Origin: Aphrocallistes beatrix
Lineage: Eukaryota > Porifera > Hexactinellida > Sceptrulophora > Aphrocallistidae
Assembly: GCA_963281255.1 (NCBI GenBank)
Contig: OY725503.1
Span: forward strand, 1,426,001 to 1,490,000
DNA: 64,000 nucleotides
Direction of reading: 5' to 3'
The notes under the pieces are model-generated. The model searched no databases, was not told where the DNA came from, and saw only the letters and a list, made by a program, of their open reading frames with translations. Positions within the stretch are counted from its first letter, which is position 1. Each line of letters opens with the position of its first letter. Positions 45,258 through 56,017 of the stretch are shown here, in pieces. Made by a program: the position numbers and the translations under genes.

Positions 45258-45813
45258 TTTAGTTTTTCAGTTTACTTTATAGCAGTTCAATAATTTTATT
45301 TTAATTAAGTACGTATCTTGTAAAAGGTTTTAAAGAATAGAATAAAAAATAACATTTATATATACTACCCGGACTTAAATATTTGACCACTTCAGTATTT
45401 CACATAGTACAGTTTGTACTAAATGGGTCTATTCATCAAGCCAATTACTTCTAAACGGTAAGGGATACACCATAGCATTCTATATACTAAGGCAATGGCA
45501 CTCTATTCAAAATCTGGACCATGGATGACAACTACCGTGGGCTTTCAAAATATCATGTATTGTTATATTGCCTTTCATTACTATTCTAAAGTACTCTAAT
45601 GTAACATTTGATTGATTTTAATGATTTCGGACCACCCAACCCACTTAAAATTAACATATTATTATACTTTAATGGTAAAATCACAATCAATACACTGCTA
45701 GATATAAATAAATGATTAAATAAATAAATAGATAGATAAAGTGTGACAATTAATTTATAACTAGACTAGATTCTTCATTCTCTCTCTAAAACAAAAGAAC
45801 ATAGGAAAAAATA
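45258..45813. other. Intergenic DNA
   Basis: AT-rich, with a fragment shared with 28096-28160 and an AAATAAATAAATAGATAGAT run near 45705-45740 that may be the tail of a retroelement. No gene seen. Confidence 0.35.
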
Positions 45814-45884
45814 CAGTCAGGGTCGCTTATTGTGAACCACCAGGGGGCCAAGAATCTGTTCATAATAGAGATACTTCATATTAA

Positions 45885-46001
45885 ACCCCGCCTATACCAG
45901 GAATGTGTTGCGTCATTTCCTGTCTAAGCCATTTTGGGCAGGGAAGCCATATAAATTTGGGTTCCAGACTATAAATAGAAAAAACCCCAGGTAAAGTGGC
46001 A
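45885..46001. mobile_element. 117-bp insert flanked by TTAA
   Basis: TTAA at 45881-45884 and 46002-46005 flanks a segment starting ACCCCGCCTATACC and ending GGTAAAGTGGCA; the ends are only loosely inverted. TTAA duplications are made by piggyBac and some other superfamilies. The empty site is seen in the copy at 30544. Confidence 0.55.
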
Positions 46002-46042
46002 TTAAGCGAACTTGATTCAATACAAATCCTATCTAAAAAATG

Positions 46043-47199
46043 TCAGTCGACAGACCGATAGTGCAGCTCCAGGGAGTGACTCGAAGGAACATGAAATATG
46101 AATATCAAAATACATCGGCAAATACTCATTTTAGGACATTTTAAGTGTAAAATTTAGAATTTACATATTAAAATATCCTATATTAGCTGTTGAGAACTCG
46201 CTTTTAGCTCAAAATATTAATTTTTTTCAGGTGTGAAAGTATGCATATATATGTGCTAATAACCCATAAATATTCACATTATTCCCTTTAAAATGTGAAA
46301 ATCGGATTCAAAGTATTAAAATATCCTATATTAGTTGTTTAGAACTCGCTTTTAACTCAAAATGAAATTTTTTTCAAAAGGTGTTAAAATATGAATATAA
46401 ACTTATGTAGTAATTCATAGCATTCACATATTATCACTTTCAAATTGCGAAATTCGGAATCTACATATTAAAATATCCTATATTAGCCGTTGAAAACTCG
46501 CTTTTGGCATAAAATAAGACTTTTTTTAAAAGGTGTGGAAATATGTATATATCAATATGCTGATAACTCATGAAATATTCATATTATTACTTTCAAAGCG
46601 CGAAAATCGGATCCTACATGCCGAAATATCCTATATTAGTCGTTGAGATCTTACTTATATCTTTAAACAAAACTTTGCAGTGGGGGTGTTAAAATATGAA
46701 TATATACTTATAAAAACCGGAAGTGATGAGATTTTGCGAAAGAATGTTGACGGTGCACATCTACACCATAATGAGGTCCTACATGCGAAATTTGGTAAAT
46801 ATCGGACTGTTAGATTTCGCAGTAGCGCGCGAACGGACATACATACATACATACATACATACATACATACATACATACATACATACATACATACATACAT
46901 ACATACATGCATACATACATACATACATACATACATACATACATACATACATACATACATACATACATACATACATACATACATACATACATACATACAT
47001 ACATACATACATACATACATACATACATACATACATACATACATACATACATACATACATACATACATACATACATACATACATACATACATACATACAT
47101 ACATACATACATACATACATACATACATACATACATACATACGGACGGACGAGATACTCTGTCCATACCATAAGGGCATCTCCCTATAGGAGCTGCACT
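46043..47199. mobile_element. Composite insert with 150-bp tandem repeats and a (CATA)n tract
   Basis: Flanked by AAAAATG on both sides (46036-46042, 47200-47206). AGTGCAGCTCC near the left (46060) is inverted at the right end. It contains about four tandem units of 147-153 bp (marker AAATATCCTATATTAG at 46171, 46318, 46471, 46624), then a long microsatellite. No coding capacity. Confidence 0.7.
46837..47142. repeat. (CATA)n tetranucleotide microsatellite, 306 bp
   Basis: About 76 units with a single interruption (ATGC near 46908). Open frames on both strands encoding Tyr/His/Ile/Thr or Met/Tyr/Val/Cys repeats are artefacts. Confidence 0.95.
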
Positions 47200-47319
47200 A
47201 AAAATGAAATTGGGACCAGGAGGTTAGTTCATAATAAACGAATGTTCATATTAAGCGGGTTCATAGTAAGCGACCCTGACTGTAGTTATATATTTTTAGC
47301 TTAGTGTTATCTCTATTTC

Positions 47320-47715
47320 ATCACTACGAATGTGGACTTCATCCATTTGAAGAATGACATGACGCTCTAAATCGTTAAATGTGGAAGCAACTTCTAGAAT
47401 TTTAGTATACTCGCTCTCTAAACCAATACGATTTTTGATCTTAGCATTGTGATATTATGAATGGCATTATTCACGTGTTGAATCAAAGGGGTGGATGAGG
47501 AAATGACCTTCATTTTTATTAATTTCAAATAATTCGACTTCATTAATGATATTTTCCAATGACATTTTATGGGTTAGTGGGTGGCAGGATAGTTGAATTT
47601 TGTTTGTTTCCTTATAAAAAGCCTTGTAATATAATTTATCATTAATAATTATTGAACGTTCGATTGTAGAAATTTCATTATGATTTTTTATCTTAAATTT
47701 GCCCTTTTTAATCAT
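47320..47715 (-). pseudogene. Transposase-like remnant
   Basis: The minus ORF 47467-47715 (82 codons, HPLTHKMSLENIINEVELFE..) ends in a stop. In another frame 47325-47440 reads KIKNRIGLESEYTKILE and then VILQMDEVHIRSDEIE. The L-x-x-DE-x-x-I pattern recalls P-element/THAP9-like transposases, but the match is short and from memory. Confidence 0.35.
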
Positions 47716-47854
47716 TTTTAGATCCCTAAAGGGGTTCTAAACATTAATTTCGATTTTTAGAATTTAAATGCTAATATTTCGCAACTTAGAGCCACTTGTA
47801 CCACCTGGTGTCGCCCAAAAAAGGACACATTTTTGAACCGAAAAGTCTCATATC

Positions 47855-48150
47855 CATAACTTCTTTGAACCATGTCAGATCATCATTTTAATGTAAGATT
47901 CGTGCTCAGCACTAAATTTCCAGCAATTTGATATATATATTGGACACATTTGGAGAAATTCTTTGGGTTCGGGTTCCTAGCAACGGCCAGGAATGTGAAA
48001 AAATTCCTGGCCGTTGCTATGCACGGACAAAAAATTATCTAAAAATTATCCAAATATGGTCAATATATGTATATGTATCGAATTGTTGGAAATTTAGTGC
48101 TGATTACGAATTTAGCATTAAAATGATGATCTGACATGGTTCAAAGAAGT
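47855..48150. repeat. Small foldback with the conserved core at its axis
   Basis: AACTTCTTTGAACCATGTCA at the left is inverted at 48130-48152. Arms carry GTGCTCAGCACTAAATTTCC and a TTGATATATAT segment, also present in the inner arms of the giant palindrome. The axis is CCTAGCAACGGCCAGGAATG followed by its near-inverse ATTCCTGGCCGTTGCTATG. Confidence 0.75.
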
Positions 48151-49515
48151 TATTGATCTGGGATTCCGGCGGATACTATCGAATGTGGTTATTTTTGGGT
48201 GGCCAGTCATCAATGACCAGTTTTTCACACTTTCGATGGTGAAAATTTTTGATATACCATATTTTGAAGTAAAGTACTGCTATAAGTTGTCGAATAAGGA
48301 TATTTGCATGTTATTTAATATTTCAAAGCAGTCAAAACTAATGGAAATTGAGGGAAATATATAAATATTTTCTAAATCCTATTTTCTGAGACATTTTTTT
48401 CAGCAATTATAAAGGTTATTTTTGTAAATTCAACATAGGGACGAAAACTAAACGGTTTTTGATAGATCTCGAAGAGTAGAACAAAATGAACGGACATATT
48501 TTTGATAATACAAATAAAAAGATAATTATGAAAAAATAGTGTCTAAATTACTAAAAATAAAATTCCTCGGGTGTTTTGGTGTGAATTTTTAACAATTTTC
48601 AAAATTTCAAAAATCTGTCTGTTCATTAGTTAGATCATTGATATATGAATGAATTTGAAAAGTTTCTAAAGGATTGTGAGCATATTGTGTCTGATTTCTT
48701 CCTTGTGAATTGACCAAATTTTCAAAATTTTTTTATCTGTTGAATTATTTCGATTATTAATGCAGTTTTGCAGATAACTCTGCGATTCAAATCTGCACTG
48801 AAAAAATTAAATGAATCGGTTGAAAAAATCAAAAGTTAGCTATTATATATAGGAAAGGCCAACCTTATAAAAAACAAATTACTATAGAGTATTGTGATTA
48901 AAGTGTATTATCCAACATACCCTCAATCGTTTATTCATCTCGTAGTCTTCTCTCCCTCGAGGTATAGCTCCGAACCATTTTTCACGAGTCTCATTGTCAG
49001 CAGGAAAAAAGAAAACAGGTATGTATTCATCTTATCACAATAGTTTGACTTACAACCAGGTAGGTACGTGAAATACTAAGCTTAGTAAGCATCTTCCTCA
49101 TTGATTTTCGAGGATTTCGATAAATCAAATGATATTTTTCACCCTCTGTGTGGTAATTGAGTTTGGATGTCTACTTTTTGACCTCTATTTAATCCCTCTG
49201 GTATCCTTGGATCGCTGGTTGGTGCAAAAACAAACATACGCCTTCTTTACGAAACGTACGTACTCCCTCTCATATAATTCCACTATACCGCTTTCCTTTT
49301 CCATCTTCAAAAATCAAATGTACAATTGTTATATTCAATTTAATCATTCGTGTATTCGATCATAATATTCACGTAGGCCTTCTTGTCATATCTGAAACTA
49401 GGATCAGGAATCCGGGCAGTGGCGTTTCGGGAGGCAATGTAGATCCAAATTCTAGTCGTTAGTCATCATTAGTTACTATAAACTTAAGTACGTAATACAT
49501 GTAATGGCCAGTCAT
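48151..49515. other. Intergenic DNA, no recognised gene
   Basis: AT-rich. A small plus ORF at 49129-49365 (78 codons) is hydrophobic at its start (FTLCVVIEFGCLLFDLYLI) but shows nothing recognisable. Confidence 0.3.
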
Positions 49516-49527
49516 TGATCTTATTCA

Positions 49528-49851
49528 TAGGCGTAAAGTTTTTGATTTTTTTTCTAAAAGTGTGGGGGGCCATTTCCCAAAATCATGTTAAATCGATCCA
49601 TCAAAATAAGCAGATCTAGTTTTCAAAGTAGTATTGAATGTAAAATATTGCTGAGGAAATTTAATATGAAAAGTAAATCGGGATATTTTGAAATATATTT
49701 ACTAAAGAAAACTAATGCTGAGATGATATCAATAATATGCTGTGAAACAGTTTCAACTAAAAACCAACTGTTATAAGGGGGGGGGCCCCCCCCCACACTT
49801 TGAAGCGCTGTGGGGGGCCAGAACCCCACAACTAGGCTAAGTTTACGCCTA
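49528..49851. mobile_element. 324-bp element with a perfect 12-bp direct repeat
   Basis: Ends TAGGCGTAAA / TTTACGCCTA. The flanks are TGATCTTATTCA at 49516-49527 and again at 49852-49863. Inside, GTGGGGGGCCATTT and GGGGGGCC..CCCACACTTT form a second inverted pair. No ORF of interest. The length of the duplication does not fit the common superfamilies. Confidence 0.65.
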
Positions 49852-50097
49852 TGATCTTATTCAATGAGAGTCAGATTGGTATGTTTTATATATAATCGTT
49901 TGTTGACGATTTTGCAGTAGTAATTGTCTGATTCTTCTTTTTATAGTTTCTAGGGTAGTATATACGTATTACTATTATTTCCTAATTTCCTATATTAGAA
50001 TGCTATATTATGTTTCCGTTATTAAAAATGTCTTAACGTCCATGAATATTCACGACTTCTTTCCTCCTAAGTAACCTAGGATAGAGGATATATTGTG

Positions 50098-50370
50098 ATC
50101 AGCAAGCGAGTCTGACTCTGAAGCATCTTCTATACAGAATGAATTAGACTATCTTTCCCAACCTGAAGAATTGGAACGTGACCCGTTGGATTCTTTTCAA
50201 ACAGATCCTGGAAAAATAATCATTCGAAATTTCACTTCAAATTCGAATTACTCACTTATTAATCTTTCAACTTGTTTACACTCCCACAAGGTTAAAATTT
50301 TTCAAACTGCGCCACCTCATACCACCAATGCCATCATATACAATGGTGATCCCTCGCGACATGTGGCATA
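50098..50370 (+). CDS. Unknown acidic-to-neutral ORF, possibly a last exon
   Basis: An AG at 50100-50101 could be an acceptor. The frame then reads an acidic, Ser-rich stretch (ASESDSEASSIQNELDYLSQ), PEELERDPLDSFQ and GKIIIRNF, and stops at 50368-50370. I do not recognise it and there is no partner exon. Confidence 0.25.
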
Positions 50371-50535
50371 GGAAAGCAAATGCTGAAAATACTTAATCTT
50401 GAAGAAGAGTAACTAAGTTAAAAACTTATAAAGTGGGTAATTTGAATGTGGAGAATTCGAATTTGAAGTCAAATTAAGTGTATCTCTTACCAATTAAATA
50501 CATTGACTCGCTAAATAAATCAGTATTATAACTAT

Positions 50536-50582
50536 TTGTATGGGGAATTATGGGGTGTACGAATACTTTTGTTCAGGCAGTG
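50536..50582 (+). repeat. Solo Tc1-like terminal repeat
   Basis: GGGTGTACGAATACTTTTGT and CAGGCAGTGTA match in reverse the CACTGCC..AAAGTATTCGTACAC ends common in Tc1-like elements. No second end seen. A 45-codon coding-like stretch follows (EILPHKFSLEDDIMDVLPDC) of unknown origin. Confidence 0.4.
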
Positions 50583-51094
50583 TAGAGAAATTTTACCTCA
50601 TAAGTTCAGCCTTGAAGATGACATTATGGATGTTTTACCCGATTGCTGTGTCAGAGTGACCCACTCCTCTTATTTTATTAAGGAAAAAAAAACAGTCCCA
50701 GACGCTAGTGTGTTTAATTGAAGATAATAGTGACTTGTAAATAAACTTATCTTGCCAGAAGATTATTATACATCTCATTATCTTGGATATATTTTAATTT
50801 ACTAATATTTTGTAAATTGTAGCATAACTGCGATGACGTCATACTTTGCGAATTTGAAGCTTTACAAAATTTCTGAATCTCAATCGAATTAATAGGTTCG
50901 ATAACCCATAGGTCAATAATGCTTTTTTATACCCTATCATCAATAAAAATCAATAAAAATACCATCAAAATGAGGTTTCGTGCCACTGTGCATGGGCGTG
51001 AAATAAAATAGAGCCAAAGGAAATCATCAACGAAATGATCAAAACTAGCAGGACGATCGACATTCTTTTAGTAGGTGTTATTTGAAGTATTAAA

Positions 51095-51172
51095 AGTTAA
51101 AGTTTATAGATTTATATTCCCCCCGAATCCATGCTAATATATTCTCAGGGGGTTTACAATCTGGGTGAGGTG
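51095..51172 (-). repeat. Second copy of the (TAAAG)-tailed retroelement end
   Basis: TTTATAGATTTATATTCCCC, GAATCCATGCTAATAT and CTCAGGGGGTT match 36975-37045. Confidence 0.5.
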
Positions 51173-51449
51173 CTAAACCTACTGATAGTTGCTGACTGTG
51201 ATGTATGCTTCTAAAGTGAATATTATATTTAAACAATATTTCAGGTGGTTTTAGACCCATAGTGCCCTATGTATTCCACTGACTGGGATAGATAGATATA
51301 AATTGTGATCAATCATCAAAATATTTCGGGGGGCCATGGTCCCCTTGCCCCCCCTGGCTACGCCACCGATTCCGGGGAACTCCTAACCTGGGGGGATCGC
51401 CGGCACTCTCACACCGTATATAATTATTTTGAACACTACCTAGTATATA

Positions 51450-51563
51450 CAGTCAGGGTCGCCAATACAAATCCTATCTAAAAAATGAAATTGGGACCAG
51501 GAGGTTAGTTCATAATAAACGAATGTTCATATTAAGCGGGTTCATAATAAGCGACCATGACTG
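51450..51563. mobile_element. MITE family T2, internally deleted; next to a pogo-like MITE
   Basis: 114 bp, CAGTCAGGGTCGCCAATACA at the left, AATAAGCGACCATGACTG at the right, TA flanks. It is followed directly by a second small inverted-repeat element to about 51661 (ATCTCTATTATAATGAACCT / AGAGAGGTTTGACTGTA). Confidence 0.7.
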
Positions 51564-51841
51564 TATCTCTATTATAATGAACCTCTGGTTAATGAACACC
51601 TCGATATACTGAACAAAAACTCGGGTCCCGAAGGTGCTCAATATAGAGAGGTTTGACTGTAGTATAAACCTAAATATATATCACCTTTAGCAATACACCG
51701 GGGAATTCGGATATATCTGATAATTCAGATATAATAAATTCTTGGCTATGATTCCATAAGATCACTTATTGAATACTCGTAGTAATTTTGTGTATTTCCC
51801 TAAATTAATATGTCTAAACATGAATTAAATTAGTTCACATC

Positions 51842-52392
51842 ATGCGAAACTACTCAACATCCCTGCTCTTGTTTTTTCTCTACCTACAGACTATTTGTTC
51901 AAATGCTCAGAGCAATACAATAATCGCAGGTACTCCATTTTGCACATACTACTATAGCAATGGCTGTTGCTTGAGACAAGCTCCAATAAACAATACAGAA
52001 CCTGATGTGAGCTATCTAACAGAGTACTATTGCCCTCCAGAAACGCGAGAACTGGATATCTGTGGAACTAATTGCAAAGTGGCTATTATTTTCCTGTAAT
52101 TGCCTCTCTCTGTTGTATTGCAGGGTGTGTTATCTGTGTGATTAGTCTAGCTTGTTTAGCTCACTTTTTCTCATATAAAAGTATTAACTATAGCAAATAC
52201 ATGGTCAAACAAAGTTTTGACATAGAAAAGAACATTATACACAATCAGTCAGCTCCTAAGATTGGAAATAATGATAGCATTGTATCACAAGTGTCAGTGT
52301 CATCTATACATGTATATCCAGATTTAAGAGAGACAAAGAAGAACATTAATTTCAACAGAACCGTTGATGAAGCACCTGTTATTCACAAATAA
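51842..52392 (+). CDS. Cys-rich single-pass membrane protein, split by a frameshift
   Basis: The first frame (51842-52099) begins with a signal peptide (LLLFFLYLQTICSNA) and a short Cys/Tyr-rich ectodomain (FCTYYYSNGCCLR, YYCPPETREL, CGTNCK). The second frame (from 52072 to 52392) supplies a transmembrane segment (YYFPVIASLCCIAGCVICVI) and a polar cytoplasmic tail with Ser, Asn and basic residues. The frames overlap at an AAA near 52076-52078; one missing A would join them. The layout recalls small adaptor-like membrane proteins (WBP1/VOPP1, Shisa, CYYR1), but no family is certain. A sequencing or assembly indel is as likely as a real mutation. A GT..AG pair (45 bp) exists but leads to a stop. 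Confidence 0.5.
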
Positions 52393-52504
52393 TTTAATCT
52401 AATTATTTTATTCATACCTTCACTTACCATTTCGTTGTTAAGTACTTACAAGTATATTATGCATTAACTTATTTTATTCAAATTGCAAGAAAAAATCATA
52501 AAAA

Positions 52505-52697
52505 TACCCTAGTTTGCCTTCTCATGCGGTTATAATTCTGACAGCCCACAAAAGCAGCGATACCAAGGAGTATCGTTTGGCATAGTTATTGTTTAAATAA
52601 TTTCCAATGTGCTAGGCGATACTCACTTGGTATCGTGGCGCATTTATGGATTGTCAGGACTGTAACGGCATGAGAAAGGTGGAGGCAAACTAGGTTA
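52505..52697. repeat. Palindromic MITE, about 190 bp
   Basis: CCTAGTTTGCCTTCTCATGC at the left is matched in reverse by GCATGAGAAAGG..GGCAAACTAGG at the right, over about 80 bp with mismatches. Confidence 0.65.
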
Positions 52698-53686
52698 TCT
52701 TTATGATATTTTTTTCGCTTCAAAATACGTAATTTAATTAATTAATTTTATTATTATGCTCATATTTCAAATTTAATACGAATTTTCGTTGTAGAGAACA
52801 AATTTTAAATTGAGTTAAAAATTTAAATTGTGCAAATGCAATAATCTATTTTAAGCAAGTACACTATAATGGGTATTTAATTGCTTCAGTGCCATAGAAA
52901 ATGACTGAGAGACATCCGCGATATCGGGGACATTGTGTCCCCTCTGGGCATTCTACTGTTTTAAACTGAAAAAGTTTAACACTATTGACTAGTTCAAATT
53001 GAATTCACTCAATCAGGTACATAATCACTTAGTATTTTATACATATATTAAAGCGCTAGGATTTTTGCTTGTTTGTTTGTTCGAATTGATTGAATAATAG
53101 GCAAGTCGTAGAGAAATGAAAATTGGCATTTAGGTGTCAAATGATGAGTCTACGATTAAGTTCCAAAATCTTTTAGAGACTATTTTGCACATATTTTCTA
53201 TACAATATATATATGGCTTCACTCTCACAATATAAATCATTGTACGACGCTACAATAGACGACTATCATTGTTATTAATACTTAAAGCAATAACTTATAT
53301 AGATACTTATTAGATATCTTAATTTTAATATAATGTATATCATATTTTCGAATATAAATGATAAATAGTTATTTATTTTTGTTCACAATAGATTTACTAT
53401 ATTGACTGATTATCATTTGAAAGTACGTAACTAGAAATTATATTCTTCATTCAAACTCAAGGATAATTAAATCGGCAAATAGATTCTACCCCGCCCATGT
53501 ATTCTATCTGTTATCTCGATTATGAATTAATAAGTCAGTTTGCATTTTATTTATACGCAGACAGACTTTGTGCCATACATACGTTTACGAAGGGTCAGAT
53601 TACAAATTTCATACTGAGGTTGTTTTTCTAGTAGCGTTTTGCATTTTCTAAACGAATTTCAGCTCTGAATCACTTATAGGTTGGCT
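52698..53686. other. Intergenic DNA, no gene seen
   Basis: Strongly AT-rich, no ORF of interest. Confidence 0.4.
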
Positions 53687-54561
53687 CATAAGTTCTGTGA
53701 CCTTTATATTACACATTTATATATTTTAAATACCTGTTCCTACTACGAGTGTGAAGTCAGCAGCGAGATATGAGCACGACTTAGGGCTCATCCCACAATG
53801 ACATTGCAATTTTCCAATACAAAATCCCCATAGACAATTTCGAGCACGACTTGGCGCTTAATTTCTCAGGCAATTCAGCATCAATTATGGTCAAACTTCG
53901 TCGTGTGGAATAATCTAGTATGGGGCTTTCCTCCATTCTGATAGTTAGTGTATATCACTCCTCCCCATTCCACAATGACATTGCAATTTTCCAATACAAA
54001 TCCCCATAGACAATTTCGAGCACCACTCTATATAACGCCTCCTCAAATTTCTTTTCTGACTCCCTGACTGCATACAATGTTAAAGTTGTTATTTGGAAAA
54101 TACCTAATAGTCTACGACCACGGGGAGTCAACCGAGAAATTTGAGAAGTATATAACTTTTTGGTGGTTTTGAGTTCTTGGGGGTCCCCTTGACCAAAATT
54201 AAGCCCATGCCACTTTGGCATGTTTAGGCAATTTTTTTATGCAAGCTTAAATATTTGGGGGCGTCTGACTAATTCGGACAATTCCGCATTTAGGAAATCT
54301 TACTAAATGATCATGTAGAGTGTTGATTTATGTTTATTTGAACTCATGGAATATAGGGGAGCAAAACAAGGAGTCACTCGATGGGGTTACTAGGAGATTT
54401 GAGATTGGAATATTGCACATTCCTGCGTCGTCCAGGAAAATATTCAGCACGAATATGGTCATGTGACCCCTCAAATTAAAACCTATTGAGTATGTCATGG
54501 CTGGTCCAACCGAGATTGGAAGGGATGGGCATTTATGGTATGTCCCAATAACCTCGTGTAA

Positions 54562-55345
54562 TATTAAACATACTATGTTTAGGAAGAGTATTATAATTTA
54601 AGGATGACTTCATTTACGCGTTTTCATCCTATATATACACTATCTTGAATCACACTATCATACCATGCGGTTAAACAGCACCTTTTCTGGAGCGCAAACT
54701 CATTTTTTGTCGAAACTTTTTGAAAATCCCAGCAAATATCTATCACAGTATGTATAGCAATGTATTCTTATATACTACTGAATTTAGTTATGCAAATATT
54801 CATGTATGTAAATATCATTTAGTTGTGTAATTTTTTAGTATTTCAAAGGATTCAGCAGGATATAGTAGCCTTTGAAAGTCAGAATTATATGAATAATGAC
54901 AATACAAAATTTGTAATTTCGCTCTTAAAATTCACAATTTTATACTTGCCTTGTTTGAAGTAATAGTTTAACTATCAATTAGGACTCTTAGTTAAAAAAA
55001 TTTTTCCTTGATAAATCTGACTATTTTTCGAGTATAAATATTGCTGAATCCTTTAACAAATACTCTAAAATTACACAACTAAATATATAGACTTACTTTA
55101 TATTATATATTTGCAAAACTAATTTCAGTAGTATATAAGAATATATTGCTATACTGTGGTAGACAGTCACTGGGATTTTCAAAAAGATTGGTACAAAGAA
55201 ATGAGTTTGCATTCCAGAAAAGGTGCTGGTTAACCGCATGGTATGATAGTATCACTCAAAATAGTGTATATATAGGGTGAAAAAAGAGATGTAAAAGTAA
55301 TCCTGAAATTATAATACTCTTCTTAAACATATGCATAATATTACA
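54562..55345. mobile_element. Palindromic insert in the left arm of the giant element
   Basis: Ends TATGTTTAGGAAGAGTATTA / TAATACTCTTCTTAAACATA, both next to TAATATTA-like sequence. Arms of about 200 bp or more (ACCATGCGGTTAAACAGCAC is inverted at 55227). The right arm of the giant lacks it. Confidence 0.75.
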
Positions 55346-56017
55346 CAAATTTAAAGTTCATTGCCAATTATTTTAGTCGGGTCAAAATAGGAAAAAATTA
55401 TCCTAACCCCAAAATAATTGCAAGAAATTGTTTTATTGCATTTTTCCGTAGTATCATGTCTTAAGAGTGACATACTAAAAGTTTACCGAAATCGGACTAT
55501 CTGAAAGTGGATTGGTACGACACCGTCGTTGACCCCGGACTATACAAATCGCCGGTTTTGAAAACGGATATTTAAACTTTCAAATGATTGCAGATCATTT
55601 TTATTGTCATATTCGTGCTCAGCATCAAATTTCCGACAATTTGATATATATGCTACGGAACATGTTGACATTTGGAAGATGTTAACATCTACCATGGTAG
55701 ATGTTAACATTTTATTTTCAATTTGTTTAATGTATTTATACGACTTCCGAAATAGTTTCAATTTCATTTTTTTACCTGGTGTTTAATTAAAACTTTCATC
55801 GTAACTACCTCACACTTTTATAGGTTCCGAAAACCGCACCCCCACGCAAATGCCATTTTAATTAATCCAAGTCCTCTTCAGTTAATTATAAAAGCTAATT
55901 AGGGTACTAATCTATACTTTATTATTACAGTTGTGAGATACAGTAGTATATATGTATGTATGCTAAGACAGATAATGTAACGATGATCCAAGAATACTAA
56001 GGAATGTTATCAATTAA

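Larger units (their letters stand above)
45814..47282. mobile_element. MITE family T2 carrying two later insertions
   Basis: The ends CAGTCAGGGTCGCTTATTGT and CATAGTAAGCGACCCTGACTG (in two parts) are flanked by TA. By comparison with the copies at 30544 and 51450 it was interrupted twice: a TTAA-flanked insert (45885-46001) and a 1157-bp insert (46043-47199). Confidence 0.8.

Noticed and set aside
46655-47304. Long ORFs on both strands through the (CATA)n tract
   Set aside because: They are the frames of a tetranucleotide repeat and have no sequence outside it that looks coding.
52079-52123. 45-bp intron joining the two frames of the Cys-rich membrane gene
   Set aside because: GT and AG are present with a pyrimidine tract, but splicing there leads to an early stop and removes half the transmembrane segment.
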